Of a stretch of DNA of 33,943 nucleotides, positions 22,467 through 30,653 are shown in pieces. Made by a program: the position numbers and the translations under genes. Source of the DNA: Myxococcota bacterium (GTDB taxonomy: Bacteria; Myxococcota_A; UBA9160; JAFDET01); the NCBI GenBank assembly GCA_028278065.1, contig JANQFA010000028.1, positions 1 to 33,943 of the forward strand, in the 5' to 3' direction. Each line of letters begins with the position of its first letter. Within the stretch, counting starts at the first letter, position 1. Below the pieces are notes generated by a model, which saw only the letters and a program-made list of their open reading frames with translations, did not search any database and had not been told where the DNA came from.

Positions 22467-23204
22467 GTGGCACGCGGGCTGTCGGACGTCCTCCATCACT
22501 TCGATCCCGCGCTCGCTCGCGAGCCCGCGGCGTCCTCCCCTGCCCTCCCCGACCCGGCGAGCGCGGTCGCCCGGATCGCCGTACCGGCGGCTCCGGGCGA
22601 CCTGCTGCGCACCGCCATCGTCTGGAACCTGGCCGTGGAGCTGCGCCGGGCCGGAGGCATCCCGGAGGTGGCCTTCCGCGCCGATCCACAGCTCGGCGGG
22701 GACGCCGCCACGGCCGGAGTGGGGATCGGACTGGCCGGGGACGGTCCGACTGCGCTCGACACCGCCGTCGAGCGAGCCACCGGGCGGGCCGCGTCCGGCG
22801 ACGGGACCCCGCTGGTGCTGGCGGCCCTCTCACCCGAGGACACCGCAGCCCCCATCGATCTGCTCCTCCTGCTGGTCGGTCCGGACGCGGAATCGCGTGC
22901 CCGAGCGGTCGAGGCCGCGCGCCTGCGCGCGGACGCCGCGACTCCCACCCCGGTCGGCGTCACGATCCGCGGTGCGCGCACGGTCGGCGAGGCGCGCGCG
23001 TCCTTCGAGGCCCTGGCCCGCGTCCTCGAGGCGGAGGGCGAGGCGCCCGTGCGCAGCTACGGACTCCTCGTAGACGACCTGGCCCTCTATCGAAGCCTCG
23101 TGGAGCGGCGCCCCGTGGGCTTCGCACGCCCGCAGTCACTCGCCACCCGGGCGCTGGCCGACGTGGCCGGTCTCCTGCTCGGGGATCTGGGGACGCCTGG
23201 GTGA
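22467..23204 (+). CDS. MinD/FlhG-like protein without a P-loop (degenerate)
   Basis: This is a 245-residue protein I cannot assign firmly. The GDLLRTAIVWNLAVELRRAGG segment sits where a MinD or FlhG protein has its Walker A loop and first helix, but the GKGGVGKT signature is absent. The second half follows the order of FlhG/MinD: a long helix after LLLLLVGPDAESRARAVEAARL, a VGVTIRGARTVGEARASFEALARV strand-helix, then GLLVDDLALYRSLVERRPVGFARPQS and a final ALADVAGLLL helix. It is therefore probably a catalytically dead relative of the ParA/MinD fold. GTG 22467 starts four bases after the ParA fusion, and the end overlaps the next gene by four bases, so a complex with ParA is plausible. Confidence 0.7.
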   Translation: MARGLSDVLHHFDPALAREPAASSPALPDPASAVARIAVPAAPGDLLRTAIVWNLAVELRRAGGIPEVAFRADPQLGGDAATAGVGIGLAGDGPTALDTAVERATGRAASGDGTPLVLAALSPEDTAAPIDLLLLLVGPDAESRARAVEAARLRADAATPTPVGVTIRGARTVGEARASFEALARVLEAEGEAPVRSYGLLVDDLALYRSLVERRPVGFARPQSLATRALADVAGLLLGDLGTPG

Positions 23205-23755
23205 GCGGGCCGCGCCTGGTTCCCGCCCCCTCGCCGGCGGTTCGCCGGCGGGCCCTGCGCGCTGCGCTCGGTCGTCTGGGACGGCCGCTCCGCGTCCTGG
23301 CCGAGGACGTGGGCGGGATCTCCGGACCGATCGATCTGGTCGCCGTCGATCCCGCCGGCCGGGTCGTCGCCGTGCTGGTCGACCTCGATGTCTCGGGCGG
23401 CCTCACCCTGGTGGGTCGCGCGCTGGCCGAGCGCGCCGATCTGGCACCCCGCGTCGACGACTGGCGCAAGCTGGCCCCCGAGCTGGCTCTGGCAGCGGAC
23501 GCAGGCGTCGAGTGCGTGCTGGTGTCGGCAGACTTCGCGCCGGCCACGATGGCGGCGGTCTCCGCCGCGGGTCCCGGGCTCACCCCGATGCGGATCCGCT
23601 TCGTCGCGCAGCCGGGCGCGGCGAGCCCCCGTGCCCTGCTCGAGCGCCCTGGGGTCGAGCCCGAGCCGCCCCGCACGCCCGCTGCCGAGCCGACCCCGCT
23701 GCGCGCGGTCTTCCGCACCGGCCTCGGCGAGGCGGAGCTCGCGTCGCGGACCTGA
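23201..23755 (+). CDS. Hypothetical protein, possible degenerate PD-(D/E)XK nuclease fold
   Basis: The 184-residue protein starts at GTG 23201, overlapping the previous stop (GTGA). The core GPIDLVAVDPAGRVVAVLVDLD, then a helix and LALAADAGVECVLVSADF, matches the strand order of RecB/NucS-like nucleases, where the first aspartate and a following E-x-K would bind metal. Here the E-x-K position reads V-x-L or D-x-D, so catalysis is doubtful. The C-terminus is Pro/Ala-rich. The fold assignment is by eye and tentative. It closes the merR-parA transcript; no T-rich terminator is obvious, only a 5-base-pair GCGCC/GGCGC pairing just after the stop. Confidence 0.6.
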   Translation: MSGPRLVPAPSPAVRRRALRAALGRLGRPLRVLAEDVGGISGPIDLVAVDPAGRVVAVLVDLDVSGGLTLVGRALAERADLAPRVDDWRKLAPELALAADAGVECVLVSADFAPATMAAVSAAGPGLTPMRIRFVAQPGAASPRALLERPGVEPEPPRTPAAEPTPLRAVFRTGLGEAELASRT

Positions 23756-23809
23756 GCGGCGCCAGAACGCCACCAGAAGGCGCCCCCGCGGGAAAATGCC
23801 CCCGACCGG

Positions 23810-23859
23810 TGACATTTTTCGTTTTCGGGGTGACAAACTTTGACACTTCCCCTTACTAC
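23810..23859 (+). promoter_or_regulatory. TGACA-repeat region and possible promoter before the ECF sigma gene
   Basis: TGACA occurs three times, at 23810-23814, 23831-23835 and 23841-23845, with 21- and 10-base offsets (about two turns and one turn). TTGACA at 23840-23845 matches a minus-35 hexamer but has no good minus-10 17 bases on. GTGACA (23830-23835) with TACTAC (23854-23859) at 18 bases is an alternative. The rest of the 174-base gap (23756-23929) shows no coding signal. Confidence 0.3.
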
Positions 23860-23929
23860 CGGGTCACACCCACTGCAGGGGTGCTCCGATTTTGGGACGG
23901 AGCTGAGGTTGGACCTGGGGAGGGACTCG

Positions 23930-24520
23930 ATGGGCGCGCTCGACGCTCCGGTGGCCGACACGCACCGCGAGCAGCTGCTGGATCCTGATGTTGCATTGGT
24001 GGCGCGAACTCGGCAGGGCGACGAGGCGGCCTTCCAGTTGCTCTACGACCGCTACTTCCGCCGCGTCTACTCCTTCCTGGACCGCCGACTCGGCAACCGC
24101 GCCGACGTCGAGGAGACCGTCCAGGAGGTCTTCATCAACGTCTTCTCGTCGATCGACGGGTTCCGGGGCGAGGCCCCCTTCGCCGCCTGGGTGTTCGGCA
24201 TCACGCGCCGCACCCTGGCCGCCCGCTTCAAGCGCAAGCGACACCCGATGGTGCCCATGCCGGACGGCGAGACCGAGGGCAGCGAGTGGGCGTCGAGATA
24301 CGTCGAGGGCGACCCCCTGGCGGCCTACGAGTTCCGCGAGCAGCTCGACCGGCTCGACCACGCAATGCGCGAGAAGTTATCCGACGAGCAGCGCCGGCTG
24401 ATCACGCTGCATCACCTGGAGAACAAGACCATCCAGGACATCGCGGTGACCCTGCGCAAGAGCGAGGACGCGGTGAAGTCCAACCTGTACCGGGCGCGGA
24501 AGCTCCTGTTGGCGCGATAG
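23930..24520 (+). CDS. ECF-type RNA polymerase sigma factor
   Basis: The 196-residue protein has sigma region 2 (about 25-95: AFQLLYDRYFRRVYSFLDRR, VEETVQEVFINVF, then FAAWVFGITRRTLAARFKRKRH) and region 4 (about 140-192: LSDEQRRLITLHHLENKTIQDIAVTL, then VKSNLYRARKLLL). Regions 1 and 3 are absent, as in extracytoplasmic-function sigma factors. The ATG at 23930 has GGGGAGGG five bases upstream, a strong site. An upstream in-frame start would add residues without sigma character. No anti-sigma factor gene is adjacent, so how it is controlled cannot be read from here; the tandem TGACA motifs upstream may be its own target or another regulator's. Confidence 0.93.
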   Translation: MGALDAPVADTHREQLLDPDVALVARTRQGDEAAFQLLYDRYFRRVYSFLDRRLGNRADVEETVQEVFINVFSSIDGFRGEAPFAAWVFGITRRTLAARFKRKRHPMVPMPDGETEGSEWASRYVEGDPLAAYEFREQLDRLDHAMREKLSDEQRRLITLHHLENKTIQDIAVTLRKSEDAVKSNLYRARKLLLAR

Positions 24521-24609
24521 CCGGATCAGCCCCTGCGGCCGCCGACCGCTGGACGCGGCGGAGCCGAAGACGCTGACCCGATGGCTGCGCCGGGCTAGCC
24601 TTGGCAGCC

Positions 24610-25410
24610 ATGGCCGACCTCTCCCGGCTCGTGGCGCAGCGCGGCGAGAGCCTCGGGCTGGGCGCATGGGACGCGCCCCCTCCCGAAGCCCTTCCCGACC
24701 TGCGTGCGCGCCGCCTCGAGTTCTCGAGCCACGGGGATCGCGTGCCCGCCCGTCTCCTGCTGCCGCCTTCGGGCGACGGGCCCTTTCCCGTCGTCCTGCT
24801 GCAGCACGGCGCGGGGGGCTCCAAGGACGCCGCCTATCTCGACCCGGTAGCGGGCCCCTGGTGCCGCGGCGGTGCCGCGGTGCTCTCCATCGACTTCCCG
24901 CTCCACGGCGAGCGCCGCAGCGAGAAGCTGAGCGAGCGCATGCTCGAAGCCCTCGCCGCCCACCACGAGGCCGACCCGAGCAGCCTGTTCCTCGACGTGG
25001 CCCGCCAGTCCGTGCGCGACCTGCAGCGCGCACTCGACGCGGCGGAGGCCCTCCCCGAGATCGACTCCACCCGCTGCGCCTACGCCGGATTCAGCCTGGG
25101 CACCATCCTCGGCGCGACCTTCCTGGGCGTCGACCCGCGGCCGCGCGCGGCCGCCCTCGCGATCGGGGGTGGCGGCTTCGGCCCGCCCGAGACCGACCCC
25201 ATCCACCACCTGGGGCGCTTCGCTCCGCGGCCCCTCCTCTTCGTGGCCGCGGAGCGGGACGAGCGCATCCCGCGCGAGGCCAGCGAGGCGCTCTTCGCTG
25301 CCGCGGGCGACCCGAAGCGCATCGAGTGGTTCGACTCCACCCACAGCGAGCTTCCCGGCAAGGCCCTGAAGGCGATGTGGCTCTTCCTGCGCGAGGAGCT
25401 GAAGGTCTAG
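24610..25410 (+). CDS. Alpha/beta-hydrolase (dienelactone-hydrolase/acetyl-xylan-esterase-like)
   Basis: The 266-residue protein has the alpha/beta-hydrolase order: LLQHGAGGSKD (oxyanion loop, 63-73), SIDFPLHGER, the nucleophile elbow AGFSLG with Ser162, the acid aspartate in AAERDERIP and the histidine in DSTHSELPG. No signal peptide is seen, so it should be cytoplasmic. The ester or thioester substrate is unknown. I chose ATG 24610; a TTG at 24601 is also in frame. Neither has a clear ribosome site, and the gene may be transcribed with the sigma factor 89 bases upstream. It converges with the EI24-like gene 17 bases downstream. Confidence 0.85.
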   Translation: MADLSRLVAQRGESLGLGAWDAPPPEALPDLRARRLEFSSHGDRVPARLLLPPSGDGPFPVVLLQHGAGGSKDAAYLDPVAGPWCRGGAAVLSIDFPLHGERRSEKLSERMLEALAAHHEADPSSLFLDVARQSVRDLQRALDAAEALPEIDSTRCAYAGFSLGTILGATFLGVDPRPRAAALAIGGGGFGPPETDPIHHLGRFAPRPLLFVAAERDERIPREASEALFAAAGDPKRIEWFDSTHSELPGKALKAMWLFLREELKV

Positions 25411-25426
25411 CCCCGGCGCACAGGCA

Positions 25427-26278
25427 TCATCGCTCGGACTCGGCCTCGCGGTCCCTACCCCCCCGCGCGCCGGCTTCGCCTGGGACGGGCTCGCCGCCTG
25501 CGGGGAGCGGTGTGCGCAGGGCCAGGAGCGTTCCGGAGACGACCAGCACGGGCAGGGCCAGGAAGTTCAGCCCGGGGACGACGAAGGTCGCGAAGGCCGC
25601 CGCGCCGTAGCCGAGCATCGGCGCGCGGTGCGTCAGCACCCAGCGCCGCCGCTCCGCGAAGCGCAGGCGCCGCCGATCCAGGGTGTAGCCGGCGTAGTCC
25701 AGCGGCAGGAAGAGGATCGTGAACACGGTCATCGCAGGAGCCGCGATCAGCGCCCCACCGGGCACGAGGATTCCGAAGGCCGCGATCGACGCCTGCACCG
25801 ACACGAAGAACGCGAGCTTGCGCAGCTCCTCGAGCATCGAGCGGCCCGCGTCGCGGAGTGTGGCGGAGAGGCCCTCCTCGGCCAGATCGGTGACGGCGCC
25901 GCTGACGATCGCCTCGACCCGGCGCGAGAGGACGTCCAGGAAGGGTGCGGCCAGGACGTTCGCGACGAGCCAGGCGGCCAGGATGGCGGCCGCCGCGAGC
26001 GCGACGAAGAGCGCGGCGTCGAGCAGTGCGAAGAGAGCCCGGGCCGGACCGATCCAGAGCCAGTCGTACCAGGCGTCCGCCTGCCACAGCGGCGTCCAGC
26101 CGGACGCCAGCGCCCAGAGCTCGCCCCAGTACCCCACCACCAGGACGCCGGCGAGCGCCACCGCCAACACCCCGAAGAGCACCGGAACGACCGCCAGGGG
26201 CCAGAGGCCCCGCTGCCGCCAGAGCAGCCGGAATCCCTCGAGGTGAATGGCCGCGCCTCCCGCCGCGCCCTTCAGCAC
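25427..26278 (-). CDS. EI24/CysZ-like integral membrane protein
   Basis: The 283-residue protein has several hydrophobic segments: GLWPLAVVPVLFGVLAVALAG (about 24-48), ALFALLDAALFVALAAAAILAAW (about 80-105), IAAFGILVPGGALIAAPAMTVF (about 165-190), and YGAAAFATFVVPGLNFLALPVLV (about 223-248). The PLDYAGYTLDRRRLRFAERRRWVLTHR block and FVVPGLNFLALP are typical of the EI24 domain, which includes the sulfate transporter CysZ. No cysteine or sulfate genes are nearby, so transport of sulfate is not assured. The C-terminus is a charged Gly/Glu tail. The GTG at 26278 has GGAG about seven bases upstream. Confidence 0.88.
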   Translation of the reverse strand: MLKGAAGGAAIHLEGFRLLWRQRGLWPLAVVPVLFGVLAVALAGVLVVGYWGELWALASGWTPLWQADAWYDWLWIGPARALFALLDAALFVALAAAAILAAWLVANVLAAPFLDVLSRRVEAIVSGAVTDLAEEGLSATLRDAGRSMLEELRKLAFFVSVQASIAAFGILVPGGALIAAPAMTVFTILFLPLDYAGYTLDRRRLRFAERRRWVLTHRAPMLGYGAAAFATFVVPGLNFLALPVLVVSGTLLALRTPLPAGGEPVPGEAGARGGRDREAESER

Positions 26279-26380
26279 CGCCCATCTCCGAGTCGAGCGC
26301 CGCCCGGCGGGGCCGGCAGGCCAACCCTATACTGCCACGCCCACCTGCCTCGGCGCGGGTGCATCCGACGGAGAAGATCC

Positions 26381-27430
26381 ATGCGCGCTGCCATTCTAGT
26401 GCTCCTTGTCGCGGTCCTCCCGGCGACCGCCTGCGAGTCGGGCGCGCCGGCCGCCTCGCCCGGCGGCGCCGCCGGCTCGACGGCGGTGGCCACCGTGGGC
26501 GGCCAGACGATCACCCTCGGCGAGCTCGACGAGTTCATCAAGGACCAGCTGCTCGCCGAGCAGCTCTCCGACCGGAGCGAGGCCGCCCGGCACGAGTTCC
26601 GCGAGGAGCACCTGGACGTCCTGATCGAGACCCGCCTCCTGGAGCTCGAAGCTGCGCGACGCAACGTCTCGCCCGAGGAGCTGCGCGCCGAGCTCCGCGG
26701 CTCGGCGGAGGTGAGCGACGAGCAGGTCGAGGCGTTCTACACGGAGAACCAGGAACGCCTCGGCGGCCGCACGCTCGAGGAGATGGCCGACCGCATCCGC
26801 AGCCACCTCGAGGCCCAGGAGTCACGCCGCGCCGAGCAGGTGCAGCTGGCGCAGCTCCGCGAGGCCACGGGGGTCGCGGTGCTGATGGAAGCGCCGCGCG
26901 CCGAGGTCTCGAGCGAAGGACCGTCGCTCGGCCCCGCCGACGCGCCGGTCACGATCGTCGAGTTCAGCGACTTCGAGTGCCCCTTCTGCGCGCGGGCCAG
27001 CCCGACGGTGAAGCAGGTGCTCAAGGAGTACGAGGGACAGGTGCGCGTCGTCTACCGCCACTTCCCGCTCGAATCGATCCATCCCAACGCGCGAGCCGCC
27101 GCGGTCGCGTCGGCCTGCGCCGACGAGCAGCAGAAGTTCTGGGAGTACCACGACATCCTCTTCGCCAACATGCGTCAGCTCGGCGGCGACAACCTGACGA
27201 AGTACGCGAGCGAGGCCGGGCTGGACATGGGGGCCTTCGAGGCCTGCATCGCCGACGGCAGGCACGACGCGGCCGTCGACCGCGACCTCGAGGAGGCCCG
27301 CGCCATCGGCGTGACCGGGACACCGTCCTTCTTCGTGAACGGCCGCATGCTGGGCGGCGCCCAGCCCTTCGAGGCGTTCAAGCGGATCATCGACGCGGAG
27401 CTGGCGCGGGCCGCCGAGACCGCTTCCTGA
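26381..27430 (+). CDS. SurA-N/DsbA fusion lipoprotein (thiol-disulfide oxidoreductase)
   Basis: The 349-residue protein has a lipoprotein-type signal (MRAAILVLLVAVLPATAC, lipid Cys18). A SurA-like chaperone segment follows (about 35-165: VATVGGQTITLGELDEFI, then RLLELEAARRNVSPEELRAEL, VEAFYTENQERL), without the PpiC isomerase domain. The C-terminal half is a DsbA-type thioredoxin with active site CPFC (200-203) and the cis-proline loop GVTGTPSFFVNG. It should act in the periplasm on folding envelope proteins, either oxidising or isomerising disulfides. ATG 26381 has GGAGAAG upstream, and TATACT at 26328-26333 could be a minus-10 element, but no good minus-35 is visible. Confidence 0.92.
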   Translation: MRAAILVLLVAVLPATACESGAPAASPGGAAGSTAVATVGGQTITLGELDEFIKDQLLAEQLSDRSEAARHEFREEHLDVLIETRLLELEAARRNVSPEELRAELRGSAEVSDEQVEAFYTENQERLGGRTLEEMADRIRSHLEAQESRRAEQVQLAQLREATGVAVLMEAPRAEVSSEGPSLGPADAPVTIVEFSDFECPFCARASPTVKQVLKEYEGQVRVVYRHFPLESIHPNARAAAVASACADEQQKFWEYHDILFANMRQLGGDNLTKYASEAGLDMGAFEACIADGRHDAAVDRDLEEARAIGVTGTPSFFVNGRMLGGAQPFEAFKRIIDAELARAAETAS

Positions 27431-27439
27431 CGAGCCCGC

Positions 27440-28768
27440 CTAGGCGGCGTCCATGCGCGCGACCAGCTCGTCGCGGCGCGCCCGCATCGTGGCCTCGTCA
27501 TCGGCCTCGAGATTCAGGCGCACCACCGGCTCGGTGTTCGACGCGCGCAGGTTGAACCACCAGTCCGGGTAGCGCACCAGCAGGCCGTCCAGGTGGGAGA
27601 TCTCCGCGCCGCCGTGGTCGGCCTCCACGGCGGCCAGGAGCGCCTGCGGGTCGCCCACACGGCGACTGATCTCGCCGCTGGCGTGGTAGCGGCGCAAGGG
27701 CGCGATGAGCTCGGAGAGCGGCTTCTGCTCCTGGGCCAGCACGTCGAGAAGGGCCACGAAGGCGGCCAGCCCATCGTCGGCGATGAGGGTATCGGAGAAG
27801 CGGAAGTAGAAGTGGCCCGAGAGCTCGCCGCCGAAGATGCCCCCCGACTCGCGCAGCCGCGCCTTGAAGAACGAGTGGCCGACCCGACTCATCTCCGGGA
27901 CGCCCCCGGCCGCCTCGATGGCCTCGGCCGTCGCGCGGCTCGAGCGCAGGTCGTAGAGGACACGCGCGCCGGGACTCCGCGCGATGCGCGGGCCGGCGAG
28001 CACGGCCGTGAGCAGATCGGCCGAGATGGATTCGGCGCGCTCGTCGACGAAGATGGCCCGGTCGGCGTCGCCATCGAACGCCACGCCGAAGTCCGCTCCC
28101 GTGCGGCGCACGGCCTCCACGAGGTCGGTCCGGTTCTCCTGCTTGAGCGGATCCGCCTCGTGGTTCGGGAAGGTGCCGTCGGGCTCGAAGTAGAGGCGCT
28201 CGGTCTCCAGCGGGAGCCGCTCGAGAAGAGGCGTGAGCGCGACTCCCGCCATCCCGTTTCCGCAGTCGATCGCCACCTTGAGAGCCGGACGCCCGTCCCC
28301 GACCCCCAGAAGGTGCTCGACGTAGCGGTCGGTGACATCCTCCCGGACGAGCCCGCCACGAGCGGCGGCCGGCGGGGCCGGATCCCCGGCCAGCTTCTCG
28401 ATCTCCTTCAGGCCCGAGTCCCCCGCGACCGGAATGGCGTGCTCGCGGCAGGTCTTGAAGCCGTTGTACTCGCCGGGATTGTGCGACGCGGTGACCATGA
28501 TGCCGCCACCCAGCCCGAGGTGATCCACCGCGAAGTAGAGCATCGGCGTGGCGACCAGGCCCAGATCCACCACCTCCGTGCCCGTGTCACGCAGGCCCTC
28601 GATGAGCGCCTCGGCGAGGGCCGGCGAGTGGGTGCGCGCGTCCCGGCCCACCGCCACACGCGACGCAGCGAGGAAGCGACCGGCGCCGTTGCCGATCCGG
28701 CGCGCCAGCTCGGGGTCGAGCTGCTCGGGGACGAGACCGCGGATGTCGTAGGCCTTGAAGATGCTCAT
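27440..28768 (-). CDS. Phosphomannomutase/phosphoglucomutase
   Basis: This interconverts hexose-6-phosphate and hexose-1-phosphate for surface polysaccharide or glycogen precursor synthesis. The 442-residue protein has all four family motifs: TASHNP with phosphoserine S95, the metal loop DGDADR (232-237), the sugar-specificity loop GGELSGH (about 304-310; GEMSGH-type, which in Pseudomonas AlgC allows both mannose and glucose phosphates), and the phosphate-binding RASNTEP near the C-terminus. It starts with [11 protein letters not shown], as this clade usually does. ATG 28768 is 71 bases from the divergent tatA. Its stop lies in a 12-base palindrome (27436-27447) shared with the convergent gene end. 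Confidence 0.95.
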   Translation of the reverse strand: MSIFKAYDIRGLVPEQLDPELARRIGNGAGRFLAASRVAVGRDARTHSPALAEALIEGLRDTGTEVVDLGLVATPMLYFAVDHLGLGGGIMVTASHNPGEYNGFKTCREHAIPVAGDSGLKEIEKLAGDPAPPAAARGGLVREDVTDRYVEHLLGVGDGRPALKVAIDCGNGMAGVALTPLLERLPLETERLYFEPDGTFPNHEADPLKQENRTDLVEAVRRTGADFGVAFDGDADRAIFVDERAESISADLLTAVLAGPRIARSPGARVLYDLRSSRATAEAIEAAGGVPEMSRVGHSFFKARLRESGGIFGGELSGHFYFRFSDTLIADDGLAAFVALLDVLAQEQKPLSELIAPLRRYHASGEISRRVGDPQALLAAVEADHGGAEISHLDGLLVRYPDWWFNLRASNTEPVVRLNLEADDEATMRARRDELVARMDAA

Positions 28769-28839
28769 GGGGCCGGCAGTGTAACCGTCGACCCGGGGCT
28801 CCGCTTGACCGGACCCGCCCCGCCGGGCACCCTTCCTCC

Positions 28840-29040
28840 ATGTTCGGACTCGGCATCACCGAGCTTCTCATCATCCTCGGCCTCGTCATCCTGATCTTCG
28901 GCGCCCGGCGTCTTCCCGAGCTGGGCTCGGGCCTGGGCAAGGCGATCAAGAACTTCAAGGCCGGGGTCACCGGGAAGGACGAGATCGACGTCACTCCGCA
29001 GGCGGAGGAGCCGGGCTCGGGAGATCAGCCTCCGAGCTGA
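28840..29040 (+). CDS. tatA: Sec-independent translocase TatA/TatE
   Basis: This is the pore-forming subunit of the twin-arginine translocase, which exports folded proteins. The 66-residue protein has the canonical layout: [21 protein letters not shown] (one membrane helix, 1-21), the hinge [14 protein letters not shown], an amphipathic helix ending in KNFKAGV and a disordered acidic tail. TatB and TatC are not in the window. No good ribosome site precedes ATG 28840, only a C-rich leader. The last 50 bases overlap the tail of the minus-strand zinc-ribbon gene. Confidence 0.95.
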   Translation: MFGLGITELLIILGLVILIFGARRLPELGSGLGKAIKNFKAGVTGKDEIDVTPQAEEPGSGDQPPS

Positions 29041-30517
29041 ACCCGCCCGGCGCCGCGTCGCGACCCGATTCGGGCGTCACGTCGGGGCCCGATTCGGGCG
29101 TCAGGTCGGGGCTCGAGCCGGGCGCGAGCCCGGAGCGGGAGCCGGGGGCCAGCTCGAAGCGGAAGCCACGCGCCTCCAGCGGAGCCTCGGCGAAGAGCGC
29201 GAGCACGGGAATGCTCTCGCCCGGCGCCACGGGCGTCCGCGCGAGGGCCTGGGCCCCGCTTCGCTGGGCCTCGATGAGCCGCTCCGGCGACTCCCGACGC
29301 AGCGCGCGCTGGCTCGGCGCGCGGGCCAGGAGCGCCTCGGGTCCGACGATCGGACGGCCCGAGCCGTCGAGCAGCGTGACCCGCACGACGCCTTCCGGCA
29401 CGCGCGGCGCCGCACCCGGGTTGCGCAGCTCGGCGGAGACCACCAGGAGACCACCGGCCAGGGCGTTCTCCACCAGATGAGCGCGCACCTCGGCGGCCTG
29501 GAGGGGACCCAGGCTCGCCGCGACGGGTCCACCGGCAAGGGTCGGGCGGGGCACCAGGCTGCCCCATGCGGCCAGGCCCAGGAGACCCGCGACGGCGGCC
29601 CCCCCCAGCCAGCGAGCGCCGCGCTGCAGCCAAGAGGGGGCGGGGCCCAGGTCGGCGGCGTCGGGGATCTCCACGGGCGCCTCGACCGCCACGGGCTCCG
29701 CCACGCTGGGCTCGGCACCGTCCTCGCGGGCCACCTCGACGCCCGGGTCGGCCTCCTCCGGGACCGCAGCGGGTGCGGGCTCGTGCTCTTCGAACGACTC
29801 CCCTCCCTCCTCGGCGATGTCGCCCAGGAGATCCCACTCCTCGGGGCGCCCCACGTCTTCGATCGAGGGCTCCGCATCGCCGGGATCGGCGGCGAGGAAC
29901 TCGTTCATCGGGTCCGCGGACCGGGTCTCGCCGACCTCACCCATCACGCCCAGGTTGGCGAAGCTGTCGGGCGCCTCGCCCTCCGGCTCCGCCAGCGGTG
30001 CCGACTCTTCCGAGGCTCGGGACGCGATCTCCGGCCCGGGCGGCGTGGGCTCGATGCCGGGCTCGCTGACCGGCGGATCTTCGTTGAACTCCCAGTCGCT
30101 CTCCTCGTCGGAGTCGGCCGCGCCGAAGTCGACGGAGCCCTGGTCGAGCATCCGCGTGCGCTCGTCGGTATCGAGAGCTCCGAGCGCCTGGGTGCGGTCG
30201 TCGGTGTCCGCGCCGCCGGCCCCAGGCGCCTCCTCTGCGCCGCCGGTGGGCGCCGGAGCCTCCGCGAGCGTTCCGCTGGCGGGCGTTGCGGCGTCTGCGA
30301 GCGCGCCGCTGGCAGCCGTTGAGGCTTCGGCGAGCGCGCCGCTGGCGGCGCGCGCCAGCTCGTCGGCGACCGCTTCGTCGGCCTCGATGGAAGACTCCGG
30401 CTTCTGTGCCAGGAAGGCGTGCTTGCAGCGTGAGCAGCGTACCTTGACGCCTTCCGCGGGAATGCGGTCGTCGTCGAGCTTGAAGCGCGTGTCGCACTTC
30501 TCGCAGGTGATGATCAC
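28991..30517 (-). CDS. MJ0042 zinc-ribbon / DUF3426-type membrane protein
   Basis: The 508-residue protein begins with a zinc ribbon of the MJ0042 type ([20 protein letters not shown]...[10 protein letters not shown]: CxxC and CxxC, 5-31). A long acidic, low-complexity stretch (about 45-290) follows, with 11-residue [11 protein letters not shown]-like repeats. Next is a membrane segment ([20 protein letters not shown], about 303-322) and a DUF3426-like beta domain (about 340-450: [22 protein letters not shown]). The tail has 8-residue repeats. Such proteins are common in deltaproteobacteria and thought to link a cytoplasmic metal-binding N-terminus to the periplasm; the function is unknown. 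The GTG at 30517 has GGAGGGG about eight bases upstream. It is divergent from the ArsA-like pair. Confidence 0.9.
   Translation of the reverse strand: MIITCEKCDTRFKLDDDRIPAEGVKVRCSRCKHAFLAQKPESSIEADEAVADELARAASGALAEASTAASGALADAATPASGTLAEAPAPTGGAEEAPGAGGADTDDRTQALGALDTDERTRMLDQGSVDFGAADSDEESDWEFNEDPPVSEPGIEPTPPGPEIASRASEESAPLAEPEGEAPDSFANLGVMGEVGETRSADPMNEFLAADPGDAEPSIEDVGRPEEWDLLGDIAEEGGESFEEHEPAPAAVPEEADPGVEVAREDGAEPSVAEPVAVEAPVEIPDAADLGPAPSWLQRGARWLGGAAVAGLLGLAAWGSLVPRPTLAGGPVAASLGPLQAAEVRAHLVENALAGGLLVVSAELRNPGAAPRVPEGVVRVTLLDGSGRPIVGPEALLARAPSQRALRRESPERLIEAQRSGAQALARTPVAPGESIPVLALFAEAPLEARGFRFELAPGSRSGLAPGSSPDLTPESGPDVTPESGRDAAPGGFSSEADLPSPAPPPAE
29062..29133 (-). repeat. 24-base tandem repeat near the 3' end of the zinc-ribbon gene
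   Basis: Two near-identical 24-base units (29062-29085, 29086-29109) and a diverged third (29110-29133) encode LTPESGPD-like octapeptides. A separate set of 33-base units at roughly 30255-30355 encodes [22 protein letters not shown] and [11 protein letters not shown]. Confidence 0.8.
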
Positions 30518-30619
30518 GTGGGACGCCCCTCCGTCCGGTGTGCAGGTCGTGTGCTACCGTGCAGCGAAACCGGTCCGCTCTCGACCGTTTCGGCCACCTG
30601 AGCCGCCTCCTTGAGGACC

Positions 30620-30637
30620 GTGGCGGCCTTTCGCCAC
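30620..30637 (+). other. Hairpin just upstream of the ArsA-like gene pair
   Basis: GTGGCG (30620-30625) and CGCCAC (30632-30637) form a 6-base-pair stem with a 6-base loop. It ends five bases before the GAGGAG ribosome site (30643-30648) of the first ArsA-like gene, so it could affect translation. No promoter in the 136-base divergent gap is clear enough to call. Confidence 0.4.
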
Positions 30638-30653
30638 AGCCTGAGGAGCCCCC

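Noticed and set aside
27436-27447. 12-base palindrome CCGCCTAGGCGG between the DsbA-fusion and mutase genes
   Set aside because: It spans the mutase stop codon and has no loop or T-run; probably chance in GC-rich sequence.
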